From contig JAFQED010000034.1 in assembly GCA_017415765.1 (NCBI GenBank), positions 1-40,464 on the forward strand: 40,464 nucleotides of DNA. Reading direction: 5' to 3'. This stretch comes from Desulfovibrio sp. Its GTDB lineage: Bacteria; Desulfobacterota; Desulfovibrionia; Desulfovibrionales; Desulfovibrionaceae. This document shows, in pieces, positions 31,451-40,089 of this stretch (positions are counted from its first letter, which is position 1; each line of letters starts with the position of its first letter). The notes beneath the pieces are model-generated. The model made no database searches. It was not told where the DNA came from and saw only the letters and a list, made by a program, of their open reading frames with translations. The translations under genes and the position numbers were made by a program.

Positions 31451-33721
31451 ATGATCCCCATGCCCAAAAATCTGCCTGAGCCGGAGCTGAAGCCCAATAC
31501 CGAGGTCGTGCTGCAAAAGCGTTATCTGCGTAAATTGCCGGATGGCGCGCATATCGAGACGCCGCGTGACCTGTTTTGGCGTGTAGCCTCGGCCATTGCA
31601 GCCGAGGAAGCCAAGTACGAAGCCTCCTCCTGCACGGTGGAAGGGCTGGCGCGTGATTTTTACGATATGATGACCACGTGGCAATTTTTGCCCAACTCCC
31701 CCACCCTGATGAATGCGGGCACGGATCTGGGCCAGCTTTCCGCCTGTTTTGTCCTGCCGGTGGGGGACTCCATCGAAGAGATTTTTGACGCGGTCAAATA
31801 CGCCGCCATGATCCACAAGTCTGGCGGGGGAACGGGTTTTTCCTTCTCGCGTCTGCGGCCCAAGGAAAGCCGTGTCGGTTCCACGGGCGGCGTAGCTTCA
31901 GGCCCGGTATCCTTTCTGCGTATCTTCAATACCGCCACGGAGCAGATCAAGCAGGGAGGGACGCGGCGCGGGGCCAATATGGGCATCCTGCGGGTGGATC
32001 ATCCCGACATCCTTGATTTTATCCGGGCCAAGGAAAAAGAGGGGGAGTTCAACAACTTCAATCTTTCTGTGGGCCTGACAGAAGCCTTCATGCGCGCTGT
32101 GGAGCAGGATGCGTACTATGATCTGCGCTCCCCCCACACCGGTGAAGTGCGCTCGCGTCTCAAGGCCCGCGAGGTTTTTGACCTGCTGGTCAAGAAGGCG
32201 TGGCAGTCCGGCGACCCCGGTATAGTTTTTCTTGACCGTATCAATCGCGATAATCCCACCCCAGACCAGGGGGACATCGAATCCACCAATCCCTGTGGAG
32301 AGCAGCCCCTGCTGCCCTTTGAGGCGTGCAATCTCGGCTCCATCAATCTGGCCTGCTTCTATCGGCCCGGACACAACACGGATGCCGACCCCGCTGCCCA
32401 GGGCATTGACTGGCAGGAACTCAGGCGCGTCATCCACCTTGCCGTACGTTTTTTGGACAATGTTATTGACGCATCGCTCTTCCCCCTGCCGCGCATTACC
32501 GAGACTGTGCGCAAAAACCGCAAGATCGGGCTTGGTGTGATGGGCTTTGCCGATCTTCTGTTTGAACTGGGCATTGCCTACAACTCACAGGCAGGCATCG
32601 ACCTGGCAGAGCGCGTCATGGGCTTTGTGCAGGAGGAAGGCCACAAGGCATCGGCAGTGCTGGCCAGCGAACGCGGGGCCTTCCCCGCCTATGAGACCTC
32701 TTCCTATGCCCGCAAACAGCAAGGCCCTTATCGCAACGCCACTGTGACCACCATCGCGCCGACAGGCACACTGTCCATCATTGCGGGCTGCTCGTCCGGG
32801 GTGGAGCCTCTCTTTGCTCTCTGCTTCACCCGCAACATCCTTGACGGTGAACGACTGGTGGAGGTCAATCCGTATTTTGAAGATGCCCTGGTGGCCGCCG
32901 GCCTTGCCACGCCCGAACTTATGGAAAACGTAGCGGCCAAGGGTTCCATTGCCGGTATGGAAGTTTTGCCGGCCAGTCTGCGCAAGGTTTTCGTGACCGC
33001 TATGGACATTGAACCTGTCTGGCATTTGCGGATGCAGGCGGCCTTCCAGCGGCATACCGACAATGCCGTGTCCAAGACAGTCAATTTGCCGCATGAGGCA
33101 ACAGAGCAGGATATTTACGATATTTACTGGCTGGCCTATCAGGAAGGCTGCAAGGGTGTCACCGTGTACCGTGATGGCTGCAAGAGCGTACAGGTACTGG
33201 CGACCGGCGAAGCCCAGAAAAAAATGGATGGAGACACGTCCGCAACAGCCCAGCAGCCCGCCCCGGTTTCTGCTGTGCGCAAGCGTCCTGACATGGTGCA
33301 GGGCTTCACGCAGAAGGTGCAGACCGGCCTTGGGGCCATGTACCTCACGGTCAACGAGGTGGGGGGTGCGCCCTTTGAGGTTTTTGCCACCATTGGCAAG
33401 TCTGGCCGCTCCATTACGGCCAAGGCCGAGGCTATTGGGCGTCTGGTTTCGCTGGCCCTGCGTTCCGGAGTGAGCGTGCGTGATGTGGTGGCCCAAATCA
33501 AGGGGATTGGCGGCGAGCATCCTGTCTTCCGGGGCAAGGGGCTTTTGCTCTCCATCCCCGATGCCATCGCCTGGGTGCTGGAAAAGCGTTATTTGCAGGA
33601 TGAACGCATTACCGAGGTCAATGACCTTGAGATACAGCGTTGCCCCGAATGTGGCGAGCCACTGGTCTTTCAGGAAGGCTGCCTGATTTGCCCGACCTGT
33701 GGTTTTTCCCGCTGTGGATAG
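31451..33721 (+). CDS. nrdJ: AdoCbl-dependent (class II) ribonucleotide reductase
   Basis: This 756-residue enzyme reduces ribonucleotides to deoxyribonucleotides using adenosylcobalamin instead of oxygen or a glycyl radical. It carries the class II core: LPNSPTLMNAGTDLGQLSACF with a redox Cys, GGGTGFSFSRLR, NPCGEQPLLPFEACNLGSIN with the thiyl-radical Cys, and TIAPTGTLSIIAGCSSGVEP. A TSCPD-type C-terminal domain and a CPECG...CPTCG zinc-ribbon-like tail are also present. The family uses O2-independent chemistry and suits a strict anaerobe. The ATG at 31451 has AAGG about 13 nt upstream; a Met codon at 31460 is an alternative. Confidence 0.96.
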   Translation: MIPMPKNLPEPELKPNTEVVLQKRYLRKLPDGAHIETPRDLFWRVASAIAAEEAKYEASSCTVEGLARDFYDMMTTWQFLPNSPTLMNAGTDLGQLSACFVLPVGDSIEEIFDAVKYAAMIHKSGGGTGFSFSRLRPKESRVGSTGGVASGPVSFLRIFNTATEQIKQGGTRRGANMGILRVDHPDILDFIRAKEKEGEFNNFNLSVGLTEAFMRAVEQDAYYDLRSPHTGEVRSRLKAREVFDLLVKKAWQSGDPGIVFLDRINRDNPTPDQGDIESTNPCGEQPLLPFEACNLGSINLACFYRPGHNTDADPAAQGIDWQELRRVIHLAVRFLDNVIDASLFPLPRITETVRKNRKIGLGVMGFADLLFELGIAYNSQAGIDLAERVMGFVQEEGHKASAVLASERGAFPAYETSSYARKQQGPYRNATVTTIAPTGTLSIIAGCSSGVEPLFALCFTRNILDGERLVEVNPYFEDALVAAGLATPELMENVAAKGSIAGMEVLPASLRKVFVTAMDIEPVWHLRMQAAFQRHTDNAVSKTVNLPHEATEQDIYDIYWLAYQEGCKGVTVYRDGCKSVQVLATGEAQKKMDGDTSATAQQPAPVSAVRKRPDMVQGFTQKVQTGLGAMYLTVNEVGGAPFEVFATIGKSGRSITAKAEAIGRLVSLALRSGVSVRDVVAQIKGIGGEHPVFRGKGLLLSIPDAIAWVLEKRYLQDERITEVNDLEIQRCPECGEPLVFQEGCLICPTCGFSRCG

Positions 33722-33737
33722 CTGTATGGACATATCA

Positions 33738-33767
33738 TGAAAAAGGGGGCGCAAGCCCCCTTTTTCA
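33738..33767. terminator. Bidirectional terminator between nrdJ and murJ
   Basis: TGAAAAAGGGGGC and GCCCCCTTTTTCA form a perfect 13-bp stem with a GCAA loop, followed in either direction by T-runs. It serves convergent nrdJ and murJ. Confidence 0.93.
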
Positions 33768-33779
33768 TGCGTACCGTTC

Positions 33780-35372
33780 TCAACCTGTCTTGCGCCGCCA
33801 AAAACGCCTGAGGATATGTTCCAGGATTTCGGGCATCAGGAAGTAAACAGAGGGAAGGAAACACAGGGCAAAAGCCAGCCCACTGCTGGCAAGGCCCGCA
33901 CAGGCAGCCCAGAAAGGCGGCCATGGAAGCCCTTGCAGGCAGTGATCCCCTACCCACCATGCGGCCAGCGCACCGGGGAGCGAACAGATGCACGCCCGCA
34001 GGGTCAGCCTTCCCAGCCCGACAAAGGCCCCGCCGCCATGCCGCTGCCGCCAGATGCACATGAGCCACAGCACATAGGCACTGACCCCGATGCCCGAAAG
34101 GGCCGCAATGGCCCAGGCCCCCTGCGGCGTTGCCAGCCAGTAGTAGCAGGGCAGACAGAGTAGGGTGACAATGGTGCCGGTGACAGCAGGGGTCAGGGTA
34201 TCGCCGTGGGCATAAAAGGCCCGCACAAGGACCATGTAAACAAGCCACAGCCCGGCAGGGGCAAGCATGATGCGTGTCAGGGGGAGGGCGGCCAGTGTCT
34301 CGGCCTCGCCAAAGCGTCCTCCCTGAAAGATGACCGCCAGCACCGGCCAGGCTGCTGCCGCCAGCCAGGCAGCACAGGGGATTATCAGACCAAGGCCTGT
34401 ATGCAGGGCAGAACGCAGGGTCGTGTCAAAACCTTCCGTATCCTTTTGGGTGACAAGGCTGACCAGAAAGGGAAAGGAGGCCACTGCCGCAGCCTGGCCC
34501 ATCAGGCCAATGGGGACTTGGGCAATGCGCCGGGCATAGTTGAGCAGACTTACGGTGCCGTCTCCCACAAGGGAACCAAAGACCCGCAAGAATTGCTCAT
34601 CCAGCATGATCACGGTTTGTCCCAGCATCAGGGGCAGAGCTGTGAGCAAAAATTTGCCCATCAGTGGATGTCGCCAGCGCAGTTGCAAATGCAGACCGCC
34701 ACGGGCAGCCACAGCCAGTGGCAGGGCAAAGGCCCCCAGGGCCGCACCAATGGTGACACCAACACAGTAGCCGGTCATGCCGATCTGGCTGTTGCCGGCC
34801 TCACTGCCAGCCTCCCCTGCCAGGGGCAGGAGCAGACCCCCAAGGATGATACAGCCATTGTAAATGAGAGGGGCAAGGGCGGGCGCGCTGAATTGCCGCC
34901 GCAGGTAGAGCAGGGCAGTCAGACAGGCCCCGCAGAGAAAGAATACCTGGGCTGGCAGGATGATACGCATAAAAAAGGCCAGGCGTGTCCATTGGGCTTC
35001 ACTGAAGCCGGGCGCGGTAAACCTGGCCAGCAGGGGGGCAGCCAGCATCCCCACCAGTGTCAAGAACAGCGAGGCCAGCAGCATCCAGCAGAACACACAG
35101 GAAAAAAAACGCCACGCATCATCGGCATCTTTTTCAAGGCGGCGGGCCAGCAGGGGAATAAGGGTGATGGACATAAAGCCACCCGCCAGCAGATAATTGA
35201 TGATGTCTGGTATCACAAAGGCCGTAAAATAGAGGTCGGCCTCGCTGCCAGCCCCGAACTGCCAGGAGATGACCTTGTCCCGTATCAGTCCCATCAGGCG
35301 CGAGAGCAGGGCACTGATCGCAAGGATGATGGCCGCCACCCCCATGCCCTGCCGGGAAGAAAAAAAGCCCAT
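33780..35372 (-). CDS. murJ: Lipid II flippase MurJ (MviN)
   Basis: This 530-residue inner-membrane protein of the MOP/MviN family flips lipid II for peptidoglycan synthesis. It begins MGFFSSRQGMGVAAIILA and contains the characteristic SRLMGLIRDKVISWQFGAG. Conserved segments GGFMSITLIPLLAR and LRRQFSAPALAPLIYNGCII are also present, with about 13-14 hydrophobic segments. The ATG overlaps the rnr stop by one base (TGATG), so the two are translationally coupled. It is essential in most bacteria. Confidence 0.95.
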   Translation of the reverse strand: MGFFSSRQGMGVAAIILAISALLSRLMGLIRDKVISWQFGAGSEADLYFTAFVIPDIINYLLAGGFMSITLIPLLARRLEKDADDAWRFFSCVFCWMLLASLFLTLVGMLAAPLLARFTAPGFSEAQWTRLAFFMRIILPAQVFFLCGACLTALLYLRRQFSAPALAPLIYNGCIILGGLLLPLAGEAGSEAGNSQIGMTGYCVGVTIGAALGAFALPLAVAARGGLHLQLRWRHPLMGKFLLTALPLMLGQTVIMLDEQFLRVFGSLVGDGTVSLLNYARRIAQVPIGLMGQAAAVASFPFLVSLVTQKDTEGFDTTLRSALHTGLGLIIPCAAWLAAAAWPVLAVIFQGGRFGEAETLAALPLTRIMLAPAGLWLVYMVLVRAFYAHGDTLTPAVTGTIVTLLCLPCYYWLATPQGAWAIAALSGIGVSAYVLWLMCIWRQRHGGGAFVGLGRLTLRACICSLPGALAAWWVGDHCLQGLPWPPFWAACAGLASSGLAFALCFLPSVYFLMPEILEHILRRFWRRKTG

Positions 35373-37618
35373 CAGTGCCTCCTCCTGCTCGTTCTTTTCT
35401 CCTTACGTCTTCCCTCAGAGGCTTTCCTGTTCGGGGTATTGCCCCTGCTGGCAGAGCGGGCCTGTGGGCCATCCCTGTCGTCTTTGTCGGAGCTGCTGAA
35501 GCCGGGATACCCTGTGCGCCCGGTCGCGCTCTTGCGCCAGGAGCTGGTGCGTCCATTCTGCTTATGGCGTTTGCCCCGTCTGTGCGGCAGGGGCAACTGT
35601 CCCCCAGCAGTGGGGGCAGAAAGTGGCATCAGCCGTATTTCCAGACGGCCCATCTGGACTTCTGCAAGGCGGACATGGATTTTCTGTCCCAGTCGCCAGC
35701 ACTGGCCGGAACGTTGCCCCACAAGGCCGTGGATGCGTTCGTCCAGCGTGAACCAGTCGTTGCCCAGGTCCTCCACCCGGATCATGCCTTCCACAGGTAT
35801 ATCGGCCAGCTCTACAAACAGGCCGAAGCCGGTCACGCCGGATACGATACCTGCAAAACGTTCTCCTTCCCGTCCGCGCAGGGCAAGGCAGCCAAGGCGG
35901 CGGCCCATTTCTCGTTCCGCTTCTACAGCGGCGCGTTCCCGTCGGTTAAGCTGATCTGCCAGGCGCAGCAGTTTCTGACCAGCAGGCAGTGGCCCGGTCT
36001 CCAACCCCAGCGATGCCTTGAGTGCCCGATGCACCAAAAGGTCTGCGTATCGCCGGATGGGTGAGGTAAAATGGCAGTAGGCCACGGAGGCTAGACCAAA
36101 ATGACCATCATTGTCTGGCTGATAGCGGGCCTGGTGCAGGGCGCGCAGACAAAGCCGATTGACAAGAAATTCCTGTCCGCTGCCCGCTGCGGCTGTCAGA
36201 ATGGCTTGCAGGGTAGCCGGAGACTGCTTGCCACACAGGGCTTTACGTCCCCCGGCGGGCAACTGTGTCAGGCAGTCGCTGGTGGTGGCCCGCAAACTTT
36301 CCAGCAGCTCCTCCAGTCGGTCAGGAGAGGGCGCGGGGTGTACCCGATAGAGGAAGGGCTGCCCGCTGGCAGCCAGATGGCGGGCTACGGCCTCATTGGT
36401 GGCGATCATACATTCTTCGATCAGGCGGTGGGCATCGTGTCGTTGGGCGCGTTCCAGCCGGATAAGACGTCCGGCTGTGTCAAAGCTGCACATTGGTTCT
36501 GGCAGATCAAAGTCCAGGCTGCCGCGTTCCTGACGGCGCACACGCAGCACAGCATAAAGACGGAAGGCCTCCTCCAGCATGGGGACGACATCTGCGCTAC
36601 GGGCCTGTTGACAGATAGCCTCTCGGGCCAGTGGATCAGCGTCCAGGATGGCAGCCTTGACCGCGTCATAGGTCAGGCGCGCGGCCGAACGCATGACCGC
36701 AAGGGAAAAACGGCTTTTGCCAACCGTGCCGTCAGGTGAAAAGGGGATCTCTGCCAGCACTGCCAACCTGTCCTGATGCGGGTTCAGACTGCACAGACCA
36801 TTGGAGAGGGCCGGGGGCAGCATGGGTTCCACCGAACAGGGGAAATACCATGAATTGCCACGGGACATGGCTTCAGTATCAAGCCCAGACCGCTGCTTAC
36901 GCCCTGGGCGCACATAATGGCTTACATCGGCAATGGCTACCCGCAAAAGCCAGCCCTGCGCTGTTGCCGCTACATGGATGGCATCGTCAAAATCACGGGC
37001 ATCAGCACCGTCAATGGTGACCAGCGGTAAATGGCGGATGTCCTGCCGTCCGGCCAGATCGGCAGGGGCAGGGCTGGCAGGCAGGGCATCGGCTTCTGCC
37101 AGCACCTCTGGCGGGAAGGCAGCAGGGGCTTGGTGATTGAGTTTGACCAGCCATTCCTGCACGGCAATGTCGTCTTCCCGGCCAAAGCTGCCCAGCAGTT
37201 GTGCCTGCCAAAGGTCTTCGGTCAGGGCCTGTTGTGGGGCCAGTAGCACAAGACTGCCGATTCCCGGCGTGGGGTGATCCGCAGGGATCTCCACACTAAA
37301 GCGCAGGGGCAGCCGGGCATCGGCGGCAGCGCAAAGCAGGATGCGCCCATGCAGGTCCTGCACATGGGCCGAAACCTCCTTAAGCGGACGTTCCAGCACC
37401 TCCAGCACCCGTCCTTCGGGCGAAGGGCCGTGGCGTCCGGGCAAAAGAGCCACACGCACAATATCCTGATGCCATGCCCCGTTGCAGTGCAGTGCAGAAA
37501 CATGGATATCCGGCCCGGATGCGGGCAGAACAAAGCCACCACCACCGCGCAGGGCCTGGTAGCGTCCTACCAGGCTAGGCCGCTGTTTGGGGGGCTTGGC
37601 TCGACGCTCTTTTTTCAC
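35372..37618 (-). CDS. rnr: Ribonuclease R (RNB-family exoribonuclease)
   Basis: This 748-residue 3'-5' exoribonuclease degrades structured RNA. After a short basic N-terminus and cold-shock-like region (GRYQALRGGGGFVLPAS), the RNB domain has DGADARDFDDAIHV, with the metal-binding aspartates, and later FTSPIRRYADLLVHR. An S1 domain follows (FAGIVSGVTGFGLFVEL) and then a long basic, disordered C-tail of about 75 residues. The GTG at 37618 is chosen because GGAG lies 6 nt upstream and yields a Lys-rich RNase R-like N-terminus; longer readings start inside the next gene. It is coupled to murJ. Confidence 0.93.
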   Translation of the reverse strand: MKKERRAKPPKQRPSLVGRYQALRGGGGFVLPASGPDIHVSALHCNGAWHQDIVRVALLPGRHGPSPEGRVLEVLERPLKEVSAHVQDLHGRILLCAAADARLPLRFSVEIPADHPTPGIGSLVLLAPQQALTEDLWQAQLLGSFGREDDIAVQEWLVKLNHQAPAAFPPEVLAEADALPASPAPADLAGRQDIRHLPLVTIDGADARDFDDAIHVAATAQGWLLRVAIADVSHYVRPGRKQRSGLDTEAMSRGNSWYFPCSVEPMLPPALSNGLCSLNPHQDRLAVLAEIPFSPDGTVGKSRFSLAVMRSAARLTYDAVKAAILDADPLAREAICQQARSADVVPMLEEAFRLYAVLRVRRQERGSLDFDLPEPMCSFDTAGRLIRLERAQRHDAHRLIEECMIATNEAVARHLAASGQPFLYRVHPAPSPDRLEELLESLRATTSDCLTQLPAGGRKALCGKQSPATLQAILTAAAGSGQEFLVNRLCLRALHQARYQPDNDGHFGLASVAYCHFTSPIRRYADLLVHRALKASLGLETGPLPAGQKLLRLADQLNRRERAAVEAEREMGRRLGCLALRGREGERFAGIVSGVTGFGLFVELADIPVEGMIRVEDLGNDWFTLDERIHGLVGQRSGQCWRLGQKIHVRLAEVQMGRLEIRLMPLSAPTAGGQLPLPHRRGKRHKQNGRTSSWRKSATGRTGYPGFSSSDKDDRDGPQARSASRGNTPNRKASEGRRKEKRTSRRRH

Positions 37619-37656
37619 CCAAGGCTCCAAAGCTGTATTGGGGTAAACAGAAACAA

Positions 37657-37686
37657 ACAGGGGCAGGGAGAACCCCTTGCCCCTGT
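37657..37686 (-). terminator. Terminator after the YccA-like gene
   Basis: On the minus strand ACAGGGGCA and TGCCCCTGT pair around a short loop and TTGTTT follows. It is placed to end transcription of the Bax-inhibitor-like gene before rnr. Further hairpins with arms GCGGA/TCCGC and GGATGACCG/CGGTCATCC lie between it and that gene. Confidence 0.65.
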
Positions 37687-37760
37687 AGCGGTTGCGGATC
37701 AAGTCCGCATATTCGTTACGGGGATGACCGCACAGCCGGTCATCCTGCGATGTTGCCGGA

Positions 37761-38465
37761 TCAGTCGCGGTTGCCGCCAAAGAGGCGCAGCATCATCAGG
37801 AACAGATTGATGAAGTCCAGGTACAGGGTAAGCGCACCAAGTATGGCACCGCGCCGTACTGCCGTGCCGTCATTGCCGGGCATCCCTTCACCAAACTGGC
37901 GCAGTTTCTGGGTGTCATAGGCAGTGAGCCCGGTAAAGATGAGCACACCCACGCAACTGATGATAAAGTCCATCATGCTGCTTTGCAGGAAGATGTTCAC
38001 GAGTAAGGCAATGACCAGGCCGATGAGCCCCATGAACAGAAAGCTGCCCATGGCGGTGAGGTCACGCTTGGTCACTGTGCCGTAGATGGACATGGCAAGG
38101 AAGGTGCCTGTGGTCACCACAAAGGCGTTGACAATGGAGCCTATGGGATACACCACAAAGATGGAGGAAAGCATGGCCCCGGTCAGTGCCGAATACAGCA
38201 GGAAAAGCCCTGTGGCCATACCGGCCGACATTTTGTGGATGGCCGCAGAGAGCGCGATGACCAGGCCAAACTGGGCTATGACAAGGGCGATCATGATGAT
38301 GCTGTTGCCAAGGATAGCCATCTGGATATGGGGCGACGTGGCCACGCCATAGGCTACCAGGCTGGTCAGGGCAAGGCCTACCGTCATCCACTGGTAAACG
38401 TGGCGCATGTAGATGGAAGCAACACTGAGGGCACTGCTTTGTGCGACGCTGGGAGATGCAGACAT
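37761..38465 (-). CDS. Bax inhibitor-1/YccA-family membrane protein
   Basis: This 234-residue protein has seven probable membrane segments and the BI-1/YccA/YbhL signatures, including RHVYQWMTVGLALTSLVAYG near the N-terminus and TGLTAYDTQKLR near 185. It ends with GALTLYLDFINLFLMMLRLFG. Family members modulate FtsH or act as Ca2+-permeable channels; the role here is unproven. GGAGG lies 4 nt before the ATG at 38465, a strong ribosome site. A longer upstream frame has no such support and was rejected. Confidence 0.93.
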   Translation of the reverse strand: MSASPSVAQSSALSVASIYMRHVYQWMTVGLALTSLVAYGVATSPHIQMAILGNSIIMIALVIAQFGLVIALSAAIHKMSAGMATGLFLLYSALTGAMLSSIFVVYPIGSIVNAFVVTTGTFLAMSIYGTVTKRDLTAMGSFLFMGLIGLVIALLVNIFLQSSMMDFIISCVGVLIFTGLTAYDTQKLRQFGEGMPGNDGTAVRRGAILGALTLYLDFINLFLMMLRLFGGNRD

Positions 38466-38521
38466 ATGTCCTCCGAAAAGTCGTTGGGAATAACGTGCCA
38501 ATACTTGGCCGCAGTGCTTAT

Positions 38522-38549
38522 GATATATGACTTGGACGGGCTTTAGCAA
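38522..38549 (-). promoter_or_regulatory. Candidate promoter of the YccA-like gene
   Basis: On the minus strand TTGCTA (38549-38544) and TATATC (38527-38522) are 16 nt apart. The start would lie about 50 nt upstream of the ATG. The match is moderate. Confidence 0.4.
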
Positions 38550-38654
38550 GTGCCGGGATGCCCCTTGCCGGGGGCGTGGCGGCGTGCTATCAAGCAGCGC
38601 ATCAGGGCGCGGCATTGCTGCTGCGCCCAAGAATAACACTGTGAGGCATATCTG

Positions 38655-39260
38655 ATGAAACGTCTGTTTAGAGTTTTTTTTCCCGGTCTTGCGCTGGCTT
38701 TGGCCCTGTCTTGCACGCTGTCCCTCCTGCCCGGCGTGACTGCTTCGGCCTGGGCGGCAGAACCTGCTGTCAGGCTGGAAACCAGCATGGGTGACATCAT
38801 TGTTCGGCTGGATGCGCGCCGCGCCCCTGCCACGACAGAAAACTTCCTGCAATACGTCCGTGATGGACAGTATGACGGCCTGATCTTTCACCGGGTCATC
38901 AAGGGGTTCATGATCCAGGGGGGGGGTATGGACGCTGCCATGAAGGAAAAACCCACCCGCGCCCCTATCAGGAACGAGGCAAGTAATGGTTTGCAAAACA
39001 AAAAGTACACCATAGCCATGGCCCGCACCTCCGATCCCCATTCGGCCACGGCCCAGTTCTTTATCAATACCGCCAATAATGCCTTTTTGGACTACAAGGG
39101 GCAGAGCCAGGAAGGCTGGGGCTATGCCGTCTTTGGCAAGGTTATCAAGGGACAGGACGTGGTGGACAAGATCGAGTCCGTCAGCACCGGCCGCCGTGGC
39201 TATCACGATGATGTGCCGCGAGAAGCGGTGGTGATCAAAAAGGCCACGGTTATCGAATAA
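38655..39260 (+). CDS. Exported cyclophilin-type peptidyl-prolyl isomerase
   Basis: This 201-residue protein has a signal peptide (residues 1-35, ending Ala-Trp-Ala-Ala) and a cyclophilin domain. [14 protein letters not shown] carries the catalytic Arg, followed by [12 protein letters not shown], and [18 protein letters not shown] also fits the family. It should catalyse prolyl isomerisation during folding of periplasmic or outer-membrane proteins, like PpiA. GAGG lies 8 nt upstream of the ATG. It is followed by a terminator and then the outer-membrane protein gene. Confidence 0.94.
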   Translation: MKRLFRVFFPGLALALALSCTLSLLPGVTASAWAAEPAVRLETSMGDIIVRLDARRAPATTENFLQYVRDGQYDGLIFHRVIKGFMIQGGGMDAAMKEKPTRAPIRNEASNGLQNKKYTIAMARTSDPHSATAQFFINTANNAFLDYKGQSQEGWGYAVFGKVIKGQDVVDKIESVSTGRRGYHDDVPREAVVIKKATVIE

Positions 39261-39292
39261 GCGCGCTGCACAGCAGTGTTGCCACAAGATGG

Positions 39293-39320
39293 AAGGGCTT
39301 GCCGCAAGGCAGGCCCTTTT
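39293..39320 (+). terminator. Terminator after the cyclophilin gene
   Basis: AAGGGCTTGCC and GGCAGGCCCTTTT form a stem with one mismatch and a GCAA loop, followed by T-rich sequence. Confidence 0.85.
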
Positions 39321-39348
39321 GTGTGCCGGGGGTAATGTGTTGCCTGTC

Positions 39349-39376
39349 TTGAAAATCTGTTGACTTTTTTTAGACT
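39349..39376 (+). promoter_or_regulatory. Candidate promoter of the outer-membrane protein gene
   Basis: TTGAAA (39349-39354) and TAGACT (39371-39376) are 16 nt apart. A nearby TTGACT (39360) is an alternative -35 but lacks a good -10. The leader downstream carries a hairpin. Confidence 0.35.
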
Positions 39377-39390
39377 TTCCACGATTTTTA

Positions 39391-39409
39391 GCCTCTGTAA
39401 AGAAGAGGC
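39391..39409 (+). promoter_or_regulatory. 5' leader hairpin before the outer-membrane protein
   Basis: GCCTCT and AGAGGC pair around a 7-nt loop, immediately upstream of the AGGAGG ribosome site. Such 5' stems can stabilise abundant outer-membrane-protein messages or control ribosome access. Confidence 0.4.
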
Positions 39410-39429
39410 ACAACCTCAGGAGGTCTGTT

Positions 39430-40089
39430 ATGAGACGTATCATTGCCATTATGGCCCTGGTTCTGGCTCTTGCCTTGCCCGGCATGGCTGCCGCTCAGGG
39501 CAGCGGGATGTATCTGGCCCCCAAGTTCCTGATGAGCATTCAGGATACCGGTAATATGAAGCGCAGCCAGGGTGGCTTGGGTGTTGACGACTACAGCCAG
39601 TTTACCCTTGGCGGGGCATTGGCTGTGGGCTATGATTTCTGGCCTCAGCAGTTGTTGCCCCTGCGCGCAGAGCTGGAACTTGCCATGCGCGGCAACAGCG
39701 AAAAAGGCTGGAGTGGCTCCCTGGGAGATGTGAAGGGTACCTGGAACAACACGACCCTCTTTGCCAACCTGTTCTGGGACTTCCACAACGACAGCCCCGT
39801 GACCCCCTATGTGGGTGCTGGCCTTGGCATGGCTTTCAACTACAGCGGTTATGACATTAATCATAATGGTAACCATTTCTCCATGGATGACCACAACGTC
39901 AATTTTGCCTGGAATGTAGGTGCCGGTGTAGCCTACCAGTTCAATGAATCTCTGGCCCTTGATGCCTCCTACCGTTTCGTGGGCCTTGGCTACAATGAGG
40001 TGAAGGCTACCGCAGGCAATACGGAGTACAAGATCTCCAATACCCCCTACAACAATGAATTCATGCTGGGACTGCGCTTCTCCTTCTAG
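39430..40089 (+). CDS. Small outer-membrane beta-barrel protein
   Basis: This 219-residue protein has a typical signal peptide (RRIIAIMALVLALALPGMAAA) and an 8-strand-like barrel sequence with alternating hydrophobic and aromatic residues. It resembles OmpA/OmpW/Omp25-type porin-like proteins (TPYVGAGLGMAFNYSGYD; ALDASYRFVGLGYNE). It ends Leu-Arg-Phe-Ser-Phe, with the terminal Phe of outer-membrane proteins. The strong AGGAGG site is 7 nt before the ATG. Its TAG stop overlaps the left end of the third repeat copy. Confidence 0.9.
   Translation: MRRIIAIMALVLALALPGMAAAQGSGMYLAPKFLMSIQDTGNMKRSQGGLGVDDYSQFTLGGALAVGYDFWPQQLLPLRAELELAMRGNSEKGWSGSLGDVKGTWNNTTLFANLFWDFHNDSPVTPYVGAGLGMAFNYSGYDINHNGNHFSMDDHNVNFAWNVGAGVAYQFNESLALDASYRFVGLGYNEVKATAGNTEYKISNTPYNNEFMLGLRFSF

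Noticed and set aside
34206..35954. 582-codon open frame on the plus strand opposite murJ and rnr
   Set aside because: It is a shadow of two conserved genes; Gln/Gly/Lys-rich composition without motifs.
37681..37755. tRNA-like fold between the YccA-like gene and rnr
   Set aside because: Stems do not form a cloverleaf with a T-loop or acceptor arm; no tRNA consensus was seen here or elsewhere in the window.
38466..39485. N-terminal extension of the YccA-like protein by about 340 codons
   Set aside because: The extension is antisense to the cyclophilin gene, and a strong GGAGG-supported ATG at 38465 gives the correct family length.
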